Assembly: GCA_016713535.1 (NCBI GenBank)
Contig: JADJOY010000017.1
Location: forward strand, 84,486-148,485
Reading direction: 5' to 3'
Source of the DNA: JADJOY01 sp016713535 [NCBI: Deltaproteobacteria bacterium]
GTDB taxonomy: Bacteria > JADJOY01
DNA: 64,000 nt
Of this stretch, positions 45,604-54,300 are shown piece after piece. The notes beneath the pieces were generated by a model. The model did no database searches, had not been told where the DNA came from, and was given only the letters and a program-made list of their open reading frames with translations. Positions within the stretch are counted from its first letter, which is position 1, and each line of letters starts with the position of its first letter. The translations under genes were made by a program, and so were the position numbers.

Positions 45604-46769
45604 GCCCTGGGCCCGGCCTTCGCGTCGCGCTCGTGCACCGCGTCTTCGCTCACGTCGGCGGCAGCGAGCTCGATCTGATCCAGGTGGGTCGCTCGCTCGC
45701 AAACCAGGGTCACGAGGTCCACGTCCACTGCGCGCGTTATCGCAGCCCACCCGAGCCGTGGTTCCACGCCCACCGCCTCCGCGACTCGCGGCTCGGACGG
45801 CTCGTGCGCTATCGCCGCCTGCTCGCCAGCGCCCGTGAGGTCGCCGACGCCGGCTACGACGTGGTCGTCGGCTTCGGCCGCACCTTGGGGCAGGATCTCT
45901 ATCGCTGCGAGGGCGGCACCCACCTCGACTACCTGGAAGTGGTGGGGCGACTCGCCGGGAAGCCGGTGCGTCCGTCGCTCTACGATCGCATGATCCTCGA
46001 TGTCGAGCGTCGCCTCTTCACCACCGAGGCGCCGTTCAAGGTCGTGTCGCTCTCGGGCCTCGTGCGCGACGAGATCCACCGCGTCTACGGGTTCCCGAAG
46101 GAGCGCATCGAGGTCGTCACCAACGGCGTCGACCTGGAGCGGTTCCACCCGCGCAACCGCGCTCGTGATCGAGCAGCCGTCCGGGGCGAGCTCGGTATTC
46201 CGGCCACCGCCACGGCCGTGCTGTTCGTGGGCATCGGCTGGGATCGCAAGGGGCTCGGGCCGATCCTGGAGGCCGTGGCCGCGCGCCCCGCCCACCACCT
46301 GGTGGTGGCCGGGCGCGACCGCGAAGAGGGGCGCATCCAGGCGCTCGCCGCGAACCTCGGCGTGGCCGGGCGCGCCCACTTCGTGGGGGCGCGCACCGAC
46401 GTCGAGCGCCACTACGCCGCGGCGGACGTGCTCGCGCTCGCGTCGTTTCAGGAGGCGTTCGGCAACGTGGTGCTCGAGGCGCTGGCGAGCGGGGTCCCGG
46501 TGGTCGTGACTCGCTCGGTCGGTGCCTCCGAGCTGCTCAGGGGACCGCTGGCGGATGGGATCGTGCCGGGCGATGCGACGCCCACGGCAGTCGGAGAGGC
46601 GCTCGACCGGGTCGCGACCCGCGCCGCGGTGGCCGACCTCGGTGCGTTCAGCCGATCCGCAGCGGAGCCCCACGGGATCGAGGCGATGGGGGCGAGGATG
46701 GACGCGCTGGTCCGCGACGTCGCCGCCGAGAAGCGGGCGGCCCGCAGCGCGCAGGCGCGGTTTTTTTGA
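45600..46769 (+). CDS. glycosyltransferase family 4 protein
   Basis: The 389-residue GT-B enzyme has VALVHRVFAHVGGSELDLIQ at the N-terminus. TNGVDLERFHP and LFVGIGWDRKGLGPILEA open the donor domain, and ASFQEAFGNVVLEALASGVPVV holds the EX7E-type donor motif. It resembles WaaG-like LPS-core glucosyltransferases (RVYGFPKERIEVVTNGVD). Its ATG overlaps the ybeY stop (ATGA). The last codons (TTT TTT TGA) contain the def -35 region. It may act on cell-envelope polysaccharide; the acceptor is unknown. Confidence 0.85.
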   Translation: MSPGPGLRVALVHRVFAHVGGSELDLIQVGRSLANQGHEVHVHCARYRSPPEPWFHAHRLRDSRLGRLVRYRRLLASAREVADAGYDVVVGFGRTLGQDLYRCEGGTHLDYLEVVGRLAGKPVRPSLYDRMILDVERRLFTTEAPFKVVSLSGLVRDEIHRVYGFPKERIEVVTNGVDLERFHPRNRARDRAAVRGELGIPATATAVLFVGIGWDRKGLGPILEAVAARPAHHLVVAGRDREEGRIQALAANLGVAGRAHFVGARTDVERHYAAADVLALASFQEAFGNVVLEALASGVPVVVTRSVGASELLRGPLADGIVPGDATPTAVGEALDRVATRAAVADLGAFSRSAAEPHGIEAMGARMDALVRDVAAEKRAARSAQARFF

Positions 46770-46795
46770 CGTCCACGTCGAGGCGCGGGTATCTT
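46766..46795 (+). promoter_or_regulatory. sigma70-type promoter of def
   Basis: TTGACG (46766-46771) overlaps the stop codon of the preceding glycosyltransferase gene and is 18 bp from TATCTT (46790-46795). The start site would be near 46802, only about 18 nt before the GTG of def. Confidence 0.45.
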
Positions 46796-46819
46796 GAGGT
46801 TTCTTGCGAGGAACATGCC

Positions 46820-47371
46820 GTGACTGCTCGTGAAATCGTCCGTTATCCCGCGCCGGTGCTCTCCACGCCGGCTGAGGCTGTGAGCGAGATCACGGCCGAG
46901 ATCGAGAGCCTCTTCGACGACCTCATCGCCACCATGTACGCCGAGAACGGCGTCGGGGTGGCGGCGCCTCAGATCGGGGTGGGGCTGCGAGCCATCGTGA
47001 TCGACGCCGACATCGAGAACCGCGGCGAGCGCATCCTGAAGCTGCTCAACCCGGAGATCGTGGCGACCGAGGGCGAGGTCATCTGGCCCGAGGGTTGTCT
47101 CAGCATTCCGGGCCTGGTGCTCGACGTGAAGCGGCACGCGCACGTCGAGGTCGTGGCACTCGACGAGATCGGCCGCGAGATCCGCGTCGAGGGCTCGTCG
47201 CTCCTCGGCGTGGCCCTCCAGCACGAGATCGATCACCTCGACGGCAAGGTCATGCTCGACCGGGTGAGCGCGATCAAGCGTGCGATGTGGCGCAAGAAGA
47301 TCGCGAAGCACGGATACCCCGTCGAGATGGCAGGCAGCGAGAAGGAAGAGCGCAAGCAAGCGCTCGGCTGA
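46820..47371 (+). CDS. def: peptide deformylase
   Basis: A 183-residue metalloenzyme that removes formyl from nascent peptides. All three motifs are intact: GVGVAAPQIG, EGCLSIP (Cys ligand) and QHEIDHLDG (His ligands and catalytic Glu). I chose GTG at 46820 with AGGA 7 nt upstream; the longer open frame would add an unlikely N-terminus. fmt, often adjacent, is absent. Confidence 0.95.
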   Translation: MTAREIVRYPAPVLSTPAEAVSEITAEIESLFDDLIATMYAENGVGVAAPQIGVGLRAIVIDADIENRGERILKLLNPEIVATEGEVIWPEGCLSIPGLVLDVKRHAHVEVVALDEIGREIRVEGSSLLGVALQHEIDHLDGKVMLDRVSAIKRAMWRKKIAKHGYPVEMAGSEKEERKQALG

Positions 47372-47525
47372 GCCCGAGCAGGACGTTCACGGCCTCGCTC
47401 TCACCCTCGCCGGCACCCGGCCGGCGACCGCCGGAAGCGCTGTCCTCGCGAGGTCCGCGCCGCTGTCGAGAGACCTCGACAGCCCGCGCATTCGCCGCCA
47501 TGTTCGCATCGGGAGCGCACCACCG

Positions 47526-48203
47526 ATGAGCTCGATCCCCGATCGCCGCCCGACGTTCGACGAGCGCCGCTACACGTGGCGCGACGAAGCGCGTGCGCGC
47601 AAGTACGACCACCGATACAGCTCGCTCGCAGGACGGCTCTCCAACCGCCGCGTGCTCGATACCTACGCGCGTGCGATCGAGGCGAACGGGGTCCGGGGCT
47701 GGCTGCTCGACTGCCCCACCGGCACCGGTCGGCTCCTGCCTGCGCTGCTCGGCAGCGGCGCCTCGGTGATGGGTGGCGACATCGCGCCGGAGATGATGAA
47801 GGTCGCGCGTGACCAGTTCCCGGTGAACGGCACGATACGCGGCTACGTGGGCATGGACATCCTTGCCCTTCCTTTCCGCGACGGCGCCCTCGGCGCCGTG
47901 TGCGTGGCGCGCCTGACCCAGCACTGTGACGGCGGCGAGCGGGTGAAGATCCTGAAGGAGCTGCGGCGCGTCACGTCGGGGCCGATCCTGGTGAGCTACT
48001 ACCACCGGTACACGTTCAAGTACTTCTCGCGCTGGCTGCGCGGGAAGCTCGGCCTGCGCAAGGGCCGTCTGCAGGGCGTCAGCCTCGCCGAGCTTCGCGA
48101 AGACGCGCGCGCGGCGGGGCTCGAGGTGGCGGGACTCGCGTGGGTCTTCCCGATCCTCTCGACCAACTGGCTGGTGACGTTCCGCCGACCCGCGGCGGGC
48201 TGA
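47526..48203 (+). CDS. class I SAM-dependent methyltransferase
   Basis: A 225-residue Rossmann-fold enzyme: SAM motif I LLDCPTGTGRLLPALL, acidic loop VMGGDIAPEMMKVAR, and motif IV-like VCVARLTQHCDG. The C-terminal half is basic with FKYFSRWLRGKLGLRKGR. Substrate unknown. It lies 154 bp after def, with its own ATG and no strong Shine-Dalgarno. Confidence 0.8.
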   Translation: MSSIPDRRPTFDERRYTWRDEARARKYDHRYSSLAGRLSNRRVLDTYARAIEANGVRGWLLDCPTGTGRLLPALLGSGASVMGGDIAPEMMKVARDQFPVNGTIRGYVGMDILALPFRDGALGAVCVARLTQHCDGGERVKILKELRRVTSGPILVSYYHRYTFKYFSRWLRGKLGLRKGRLQGVSLAELREDARAAGLEVAGLAWVFPILSTNWLVTFRRPAAG

Positions 48204-48353
48204 GCGCCTCGCGCACGACGGAGCGTGCGCCGCCAGCCGGCGGGCGGCGGTCTGGAACCGTCCCGAGACGACTCGCGGACCAGGCCACGACCGGACCTGG
48301 ATCTCTGCGCGTCGCAGCGAGCCCGTGAAGAATTCGAGCGCGAGGGAAGCGCC

Positions 48354-48417
48354 GCGGGGGACGGATCCCCCGCGCCACGAAACCGCTCGTAGCGACGGGG
48401 GTTCCATCCCCCGTCGC
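48354..48417. repeat. two REP-like palindromes, opposite orientation
   Basis: In the 298-bp gap between the methyltransferase and DUF420 genes. A minus copy has a GTGG foot (48375-48378) and GCGGGGG/CCCCCGC stem (48354-48373). A plus copy has a GTAG foot (48389) and GACGGGGG/CCCCCGTC stem. The feet face inward. The rest of the gap shows no gene. Confidence 0.7.
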
Positions 48418-48501
48418 CGCGCCTACGCGGCATCCGCGCGCGACCCAGAGGGACGAGTCACTGGGGCCCGCATGCGCTTCGCGCACGCTCCCCGAGGAAA
48501 C

Positions 48502-48924
48502 TCAGCGGTACGGCAGCAGCATGAAGTAGATCACGACACCGGTGACCGACACGTAGAGCCAGAGCGGCAGCGTGATCCGGGCGAGCCGGCGGTGGCGCGC
48601 CAGATCGTTCGTCCACGCGCGGTAGAGCACGACCAGGATCATCGGCACGATGATCGCGGCGAGCGGCGTGTGGGTGAGCAGGATCGTGAAGTACAGCGTG
48701 CGCAACATTCCGTCGCCGCCGTAGTGGGTGGCACCCGCCTTGGCGTGGAAGGTCAGGTACGAGATCAGGAAGAGGGTGCTGAGGATCAGCGCGCCCACCA
48801 TGCACGCCTTGTGGGCGGTGGTCCGGCGGCGACGGATGAGCACCCAGCCGACGCTCGCGAGCGCCGCGCTCGAGGCGTTGAGCACGGCGTTCAGCGTGGG
48901 GAGGTCCCCGAACCCGAGGCTCAC
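48502..48924 (-). CDS. DUF420 family membrane protein (cytochrome-oxidase assembly-associated)
   Basis: A 140-residue, four-helix protein with LPTLNAVLNASSAALASVGWVLI and HKACMVGALILSTLFLISYLTFH. Histidines on helices could bind heme or copper, as suggested for DUF420/CtaM-like assembly proteins. GTG start overlaps the ABC permease stop (GTGA). Last gene of the ctaA-ctaB-ABC operon. Confidence 0.85.
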   Translation of the reverse strand: MSLGFGDLPTLNAVLNASSAALASVGWVLIRRRRTTAHKACMVGALILSTLFLISYLTFHAKAGATHYGGDGMLRTLYFTILLTHTPLAAIIVPMILVVLYRAWTNDLARHRRLARITLPLWLYVSVTGVVIYFMLLPYR

Positions 48925-49727
48925 GAGTGCGCCCACGAGGTGCGACGCGCCATCACCACGCCCGCGCCGAAGAGCGCCGCCGTCGCCGCCACCGTTACCG
49001 CCATCGAGAGGCCGAAGGGTGGCACGCACAGGTCCGCGACGCTCTGCGCCGGATAGAGCGCCGCGCGCAGCGCTCCCATCGCGTAGGAGAGCGGATTGAC
49101 CATCATCACGGTCTTGAGCCACGGCGATGCGCCCGAGGCCGGGAACAGCGCTCCCGAGAGCAGCCACAGCGGGATCAGGAACAGGTTCATGATGGCGTGG
49201 AAGCCGGTGGTGGTCTCCATCCGCCATGCGATCAGGAAGCCCAGCGAGGTGAGCTGGAACGCCGTGATCATCACGACCACGAGCGCGAGCAGCGCCGATC
49301 CGATCGTGAGGTGGATGCCCCCGAGGGGACCGAGCCCGAGCACCATGATCCCCTGCAGCACCGCCACCGCGGTGCCTCCCAGGACCTTGCCGAGCACCAC
49401 GGCCGAGCGTGGCACCGGCGCCACGAGCACCGCCTGCAGGAAGCCCGCACGGCGGTCCTCGATGATCGAGATGGTCGAGAACACCGCGGTGAAGAGCAGG
49501 ATCAGCACCAGCGTCCCGGGGAAGAAGTACTCGAGGTAGCTCATCCCGTGGGACGCCGAGCCGGGACCCATCGAGGCGGGCTTGAACGAGCCGCTCAGCC
49601 CCGAGCCGATGAGCACCCAGAACACCAGCGGCGTGCCGATGGTACCGAGGATGCGGTGGCGCTGGCGGACGAAATGCGTGAGCTCGCGGACCAGCAAGGT
49701 CCACGCCGGAAGCCACACACCGCTCAT
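48921..49727 (-). CDS. ABC-2 type transporter permease
   Basis: A 268-residue membrane protein with six hydrophobic helices and the ABC-2 motif MYSLEYFFPGTLVLILLF-like block (here SYLEYFFPGTLVLILLFTAV). SALLAL and NPLSYAMGALRAALYP are typical. ATG overlaps the ATPase stop (ATGA). Placed in a heme A/oxidase assembly operon, it may export a factor needed for oxidase maturation; substrate unknown. Confidence 0.88.
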   Translation of the reverse strand: MSGVWLPAWTLLVRELTHFVRQRHRILGTIGTPLVFWVLIGSGLSGSFKPASMGPGSASHGMSYLEYFFPGTLVLILLFTAVFSTISIIEDRRAGFLQAVLVAPVPRSAVVLGKVLGGTAVAVLQGIMVLGLGPLGGIHLTIGSALLALVVVMITAFQLTSLGFLIAWRMETTTGFHAIMNLFLIPLWLLSGALFPASGASPWLKTVMMVNPLSYAMGALRAALYPAQSVADLCVPPFGLSMAVTVAATAALFGAGVVMARRTSWAHS

Positions 49728-50683
49728 GCCGAACCCTCCTGCGCCGCCGCCTGCTCGGTCTCCCACAGCCCGCGCCCGGTGACGTGGATGAACACGTCCT
49801 CGAGGGTGGGCTGGCCGACGGTCACGGCGCGGATGTCGTCGGGGAAGGCCCGCATCAGCTCGGCCACGAAGGCGGCGCCGTCGGGTCGCTCGATGCGGAT
49901 GCTGTTGTGGAGGACCGTCGCCTCGCCGCCGAAGCGCGCGAGGATCCGCTCGCGCAGCGTCACCGGCTCGTCGCCCTCGACGGTCACCACCTCGCCCCGG
50001 ATGGAGCGCTTGAGCGCCGCCGGCGAGTCGAGCGCGACCAGCCTGCCGCGATCGAGGATGCCGACTCGGTCGCAGCGCTCGGCCTCGTCCAGGATGTGGG
50101 TGGTGAGCAGGATCGTCACCCCGGTCTGGTCGCGAAGCTCGAGGAGCTGGCGCCACAGGTCGCGCCGAGCGCCAGGATCGAGACCGGTGGACGGCTCGTC
50201 GAGGAGAAGGAGAGCGGGGCGGTGGAGCAGACCCTTGGCGAGCTCGACACGGCGGCGCTGGCCACCCGAGAGATGCTCGACGGTGTCGGCACCCCGGTCG
50301 GAGAGCGTGACCAGTGCCAGCACCTCGTCGATGCGCGTCGCGAGGGCGCGCCCGCTCAACCCGTAGAGATGGCCGGCGTGCCAGAGGTTTTCGCGCACCG
50401 AGAGTTTGGCGTCGAGGCTCGGTGACTGGAACACCACGCCGAGCTCGCGCCGCACCGCGTCCGGCGCGCGCATCACGTCGTGACCGCGGATCTCGGCGCG
50501 CCCGCCGGTCGCCGGGAACGCGGTGGTGAGCACCCGGAAGAGCGTGGTCTTGCCGCCGCCGTTCGGGCCGAGGAGCGCGAAGACCTCGCGCGGCGCCACG
50601 TCGAACGACACCGGCCCGAGGGCGCGCCGGGTGCCGTAGTCGACCACGAGTTCCTGGATGGAGATCGCGCTGCCTTCGCTCAT
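49724..50683 (-). CDS. ABC transporter ATP-binding protein
   Basis: A 319-residue ATPase: Walker A LLGPNGGGKTTLFR, Q-loop VFQSPSLD, signature LSGGQRRRVELA, Walker B LLLLDEPSTGLDP and H-loop LLTTHILDEAE. The C-terminal 90 residues are the DrrA/NatA-type extension. It pairs with the overlapping permease gene. In related bacteria the same pair follows ctaB. Confidence 0.93.
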   Translation of the reverse strand: MSEGSAISIQELVVDYGTRRALGPVSFDVAPREVFALLGPNGGGKTTLFRVLTTAFPATGGRAEIRGHDVMRAPDAVRRELGVVFQSPSLDAKLSVRENLWHAGHLYGLSGRALATRIDEVLALVTLSDRGADTVEHLSGGQRRRVELAKGLLHRPALLLLDEPSTGLDPGARRDLWRQLLELRDQTGVTILLTTHILDEAERCDRVGILDRGRLVALDSPAALKRSIRGEVVTVEGDEPVTLRERILARFGGEATVLHNSIRIERPDGAAFVAELMRAFPDDIRAVTVGQPTLEDVFIHVTGRGLWETEQAAAQEGSA

Positions 50684-50767
50684 GAAGAGTGCTCGTTCGG
50701 CTCGAGTGCGGGCCGGGTTGCCGTTCGGGGCCGTCTCGACCCGAGCCCCCTGCGGCGCTCGTCCCGC

Positions 50768-51667
50768 TCAGCCGGTCTTGTCGAGAGCCAGGACCGTGAG
50801 CTGGGCGGTGAGCGCCAGGTACGACGTGATCAGCACCGCGCGCGCCGTGTCGGCGTTGGCGACGCGCGCGAAGCGCAGCCCGGCCGCCACCACCGGCAGG
50901 CCGGTGACCACCGTCGCTACGAAGTACCAGCGACCGGCGAGTCCGATGATCGCCGGCGCGAGGCTGACGACGAACAGCGCCAGCGAGTTGACCAGGATCT
51001 GGCGCCCGGTGCTCTTTCCGTCCGGCTCAACGACCGGCAGGAGCTGGTGGCCGGCGCGCTGGTAGTCGCTGCGATAGAGATAGGCGATGGCGAGGCTGTG
51101 CGGCACCTGCCAGAAGAACAGGATCGCGAACAACGCGGCGCCACCCACTCCGATCGACTGGCCGGCGGCGGTCCAGCCGATGACCGGCGGGAGCGCGCCG
51201 GGGACGCAACCCGCCATCGTGGCGAGCGGGGTGCGCGACTTCAGCGGAGTGTAGAGGAACAGATAGGTGACCACCGTGAGCGCGGCGAGCTCGACCGCGA
51301 GCGGGTTGGTGGCGAACCACAGGATCGCGAGGCCGATCACGGTCAGGCCCACGCCGAACGCCAGCCCCTCGTGGGGATGGACGCGCCCTTCCGGCAGCGG
51401 GCGGGTACGAGTGCGAAACATGAGCGCGTCGGTCTCGCGCTCGATGAACTGGTTCAACGCCTGGCTGCCGGCGGCGCACAGCGTGGTGCCGGTGAGCGCG
51501 GCCAGCAGCGCCGTCCAGCTCACGGGTCCGGTCAGCGCGACGTAGTAGCCCACCAAGGTGGTGAGCAGCACCAACAGCACGAGCCGCGGCTTGGTGAGCT
51601 CGAAGAAGTCGGCGGCGCGACGAGCCCGGGCGGAGGCCTCCACCTCGGTCTCGACGACCGTGCTCAC
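50768..51667 (-). CDS. ctaB: protoheme IX farnesyltransferase (heme O synthase)
   Basis: The 299-residue membrane prenyltransferase makes heme O from protoheme. The Asp-rich motif is NQFIERETDALMFRTRTRPLP-type (residues about 82-100), with YLFLYTPLKSRT downstream and eight to nine TM helices. GTG start overlaps the ctaA stop (GTGA), coupling the two heme A steps. Confidence 0.95.
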   Translation of the reverse strand: MSTVVETEVEASARARRAADFFELTKPRLVLLVLLTTLVGYYVALTGPVSWTALLAALTGTTLCAAGSQALNQFIERETDALMFRTRTRPLPEGRVHPHEGLAFGVGLTVIGLAILWFATNPLAVELAALTVVTYLFLYTPLKSRTPLATMAGCVPGALPPVIGWTAAGQSIGVGGAALFAILFFWQVPHSLAIAYLYRSDYQRAGHQLLPVVEPDGKSTGRQILVNSLALFVVSLAPAIIGLAGRWYFVATVVTGLPVVAAGLRFARVANADTARAVLITSYLALTAQLTVLALDKTG

Positions 51668-52611
51668 GCTCCTGCTCCCGCCGTGGGCTCGGCCGCCGCC
51701 GGCTCGCTCGAGAGGTTGGCGGCGGTGGCGCGAAACACCAGGAGCGCTGTGCTGATCGAGGTCGCGAATACCAGCGCGCCGTTGACCTGGTGAGCGACCG
51801 TGAGCATTACGGCCGGCCAGGGAGCGAACTCCGGGATCGGCGCCTTCATCTTCGCGAAGTAGGCAATGAAGCCGAGCAAGAGCTGGAGCCAGATCATGTG
51901 CTGGAATACGAACGCCATGCGCGCCGCTGGTGAGCGCGGTGACGCCATCGCGATGCGCTGCCGGGCCGCGACCACAGCGGTGACCACCAGCACGGCCCCG
52001 AGCAGGTGCAGCATCACGCTACCCGAGAAGTGGCGCAGCCGTGCACCGAGGAGGATCTGGCCGTAGACCAGGGCCGCGGCGGTGACGGCGAGCCCGCGCA
52101 GTCCCGCGGCGCGCTCGGGCGGGATCGGCGAGGCGTTCGCCTCCTCCCAGAGCCGCGTGGTGCTGAGCGCCATGGCGATCATGAGCGCGAAGAAGCCATG
52201 GGCGAACGAGCCGTGGATCACCGCCAGGAGCTGCGCGTTGTGGATCACACGCAGGCCGCCGAGCACGCCCTGGATGATGACCGTGACGACGGCGACCACC
52301 GCGAGCGCGCGCATCCAGCCGCGTGGATCCTTGCGCCACACCGTCACCGCGAGCGCCACGGTGAGTAGGCCGACGGTCGAGCCGAGGAGGCGGTGCACGT
52401 GCTCGAACGCGATCGGACCGATCCATGCGCTCACCGGGAAGGTGAACATGTTGTAGCCGAACGAGGTGGGCCAGTCGGGCACCGCCATGCCGGCGCCCTT
52501 GCTGGTCACGAGCCCACCCGCGACGAGCAGGATCAGCGTCACCAGCCCGGTGGCGCGCGCCAGCAGCCGGACCGCGCGGTTCTCGGTGGTCGTCATCGGG
52601 GAGGTGGTCAT
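51664..52611 (-). CDS. ctaA: heme A synthase
   Basis: A 315-residue protein with eight TM helices oxidises heme O to heme A. Heme-ligand histidines are in FEHVHRLLGS, AVIHGSFAHGF, SVMLHLLGAV and LTVAHQVNGALVF; GGLVTSKGAGMAVPDWPT is the family N-terminal block. The ATG at 52611 or 52596 is possible. It lies 120 bp after a COX2-like gene in the same direction. Confidence 0.93.
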   Translation of the reverse strand: MTTSPMTTTENRAVRLLARATGLVTLILLVAGGLVTSKGAGMAVPDWPTSFGYNMFTFPVSAWIGPIAFEHVHRLLGSTVGLLTVALAVTVWRKDPRGWMRALAVVAVVTVIIQGVLGGLRVIHNAQLLAVIHGSFAHGFFALMIAMALSTTRLWEEANASPIPPERAAGLRGLAVTAAALVYGQILLGARLRHFSGSVMLHLLGAVLVVTAVVAARQRIAMASPRSPAARMAFVFQHMIWLQLLLGFIAYFAKMKAPIPEFAPWPAVMLTVAHQVNGALVFATSISTALLVFRATAANLSSEPAAAEPTAGAGA

Positions 52612-52731
52612 CGCGTGTGCTCGGAGCGCCGCGAGGCGCGGAGCTGGCCGGCGGTGACTACCCACGCGCCAGGCGGTTCCGCGGGAGCGCTGGGAGCCGT
52701 GGCGGGATGGAGGCCGTTCGCGGCCACGGGG

Positions 52732-53214
52732 TCACTCGACGGTCGCGTCCGCGCCGGCCGCATCCAGGTCGGTGGGGAGCCCGGAGTCGCCCGAGGGCTG
52801 CGCGCCGTCGTCGGCAGGGGCATCCGCGGGTTGCTCGCCGACCTCGCCGAGCGCTTCGGCGCCACCATCGGCGGCGTCCGAGGGACGGTCGGCGGGTGCG
52901 TCGTCGGTCGGCTCGGGCTCGTCGACGTACGACTGCGCCAGGAGCGCGGCCACCTGCACCGGGCCGTGGCTCGTGCTGCGCAGCGAGTCGGTCGCCAGCC
53001 CGAGGACGAGCATCGCGGTGAGCGTCGTCCACAAGATCTCGAGGCGCGCGAGCGGATGGCGCGAGCCATGAGGGCCGCGGTGCGCGACCGAGAACCACAT
53101 CGCCCCGACGGCGCTGGCGACGAACGCCAGCAAGGCGAGCAGGTAGAGCGGGTGAAGCGCACGATCGAGCGCGATCCAGACGGTCGACAGACCTTCGGTG
53201 AGAGCGCTCAGCAT
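52732..53214 (-). CDS. small membrane protein, COX2 transmembrane-hairpin-like
   Basis: A 160-residue protein with two TM helices (LYLLALLAFVASAVGAMWF and WTTLTAMLVLGLA) joined by a short loop, then an acidic, Asp/Ala/Pro-rich tail of about 75 residues. The second helix begins LARLEILWTTLTAM, like the 'LE..WT..P' of cytochrome c oxidase subunit II. The Cu-A domain is absent. First gene of the ctaA-ctaB operon, so an assembly or accessory role is likely. Inference only; a simple membrane anchor is the alternative. Confidence 0.5.
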   Translation of the reverse strand: MLSALTEGLSTVWIALDRALHPLYLLALLAFVASAVGAMWFSVAHRGPHGSRHPLARLEILWTTLTAMLVLGLATDSLRSTSHGPVQVAALLAQSYVDEPEPTDDAPADRPSDAADGGAEALGEVGEQPADAPADDGAQPSGDSGLPTDLDAAGADATVE

Positions 53215-53287
53215 GCTGGCTGCCCGATTCCCTGCGAAAAAAGAGTGATCAGCGTCGCGGCCGCGGTGAACCGGCAGCCACAGAGTC

Positions 53288-53308
53288 TCGACACGGAGGT
53301 CGTGTCGA
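53288..53308. promoter_or_regulatory. palindromic operator candidate of the ctaA operon
   Basis: An 8-bp perfect inverted repeat TCGACACG-N5-CGTGTCGA overlaps the predicted transcription start of the minus-strand promoter at 53314-53343. A nested palindrome GTGTCGACAC is at 53302-53311. A dimeric repressor bound there would block initiation. Confidence 0.45.
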
Positions 53309-53313
53309 CACGC

Positions 53314-53343
53314 AATATGCGGAACCGGCACCGGCACTGTCAA
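53314..53343 (-). promoter_or_regulatory. sigma70-type promoter of the ctaA operon
   Basis: On the minus strand TTGACA (53338-53343, perfect -35) is 18 bp from CATATT (53314-53319, 4/6). Start near 53307 leaves about 93 nt before the ATG at 53214. This is the best -35 in the window. Confidence 0.55.
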
Positions 53344-53394
53344 CGCGCCGCGGCATGGCGCGGGCGGCGCCGCCTCGAGGCTCGCGATGGGTGC

Positions 53395-54123
53395 TCAGCC
53401 GTTGCCGGGGTGGCGGCCGAAGGTGGCCTGGGCGTGGGTGGCCGCGATCGCCGCCAGCTCGCCCGCGAGGGCGAAGTTGCCCTCGATCCTGAGCGCGCCA
53501 CCGAGCATCAGCGCCTGCAGGTTGGGGGCACGGCCCGCGCTCGCCAGCGACTGGAAGTCGAGGAGGCTCATCGAGAACGTGGTATCGGCCGGCTCGCGCA
53601 GGGACCCCGCGCCGAAGTGGATGCCGAGCCGCCAGTCGCGCCCCTGGAAGTGGCGCACCGTGAACGAGAGCGTTCCCTCGATCCGCCGCAGCCGGTCGCG
53701 CGATGTCGTGTCGAGCGGCAGCACTGGCGCTGGCTCGGCACTCGCCGCCGCCAGCGCCGCGCTCGGTCCGCCGAGCTCGCCGCGCACGACCGCGAGCCAG
53801 TCGGCGACCGACTGGAACACGTGGACGTCGGGCTTGCGGGCCGGTCTCCCGCGCGACACCGCGAGGCCCCGCTCGTCGAAGTGAAGCGCCCACTCACCGC
53901 CACCGTCGCCGGCGAGCACGACCTGCACCACGAGGTCGTAGCCCGACGGCGCAGCCGAGCGCTCGAGGCCCGCCGCGTAGCGCTCGACGAGGAAGTCCTC
54001 GAAGAAGTCGGCGGGCTCGATGCTGGACAGGTCGTGGCTCTTGCGCGTCGCGCGAGGACGTGAGCGCTTCGCGGGGGCTTTGGTGGCGCGCTTGGGGGCG
54101 GACGTCGGGCGGCGGTTGGTCAT
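53395..54123 (-). CDS. SCP2-like sterol-carrier domain protein
   Basis: A 242-residue soluble protein. After a Lys/Arg/Pro-rich N-terminus of about 25 residues come two SCP2-like repeats; the second has TTFSMSLLDFQSLASAG and LMLGGALRIEGNFALAGEL, the classical 'M.GKLRIEGD..LA' end. Such proteins bind lipids or fatty acyl chains in the cytoplasm. The longer open frame upstream lacks SCP2 character, so I chose the ATG at 54123. Confidence 0.72.
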   Translation of the reverse strand: MTNRRPTSAPKRATKAPAKRSRPRATRKSHDLSSIEPADFFEDFLVERYAAGLERSAAPSGYDLVVQVVLAGDGGGEWALHFDERGLAVSRGRPARKPDVHVFQSVADWLAVVRGELGGPSAALAAASAEPAPVLPLDTTSRDRLRRIEGTLSFTVRHFQGRDWRLGIHFGAGSLREPADTTFSMSLLDFQSLASAGRAPNLQALMLGGALRIEGNFALAGELAAIAATHAQATFGRHPGNG

Positions 54124-54300
54124 GAAGATCTCGGTTCCACGAAGGGGCGATTCCGTCACCCCCGGCACGAATGCGAGGGCCGGGGCGGGGCCTTCTGGTA
54201 ACACGAAGCGCCGGCGTTGGACATCCTCGGAGGCGGCCCGGGCCGCTTCCGGAGTGGATAGGGTCGAAGCGCGCGGCGTGCGCGCGTGGCCGGAGGCCGG

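Noticed and set aside
46745-46767. Rho-independent terminator at the T7 run of the glycosyltransferase end
   Set aside because: The preceding GC-rich sequence forms only a 4-bp stem, and the run codes for the last Phe residues.
48354-48426. CRISPR-like repeat-spacer structure
   Set aside because: Only two palindromes in opposite orientation, with no regular spacers and no cas genes.
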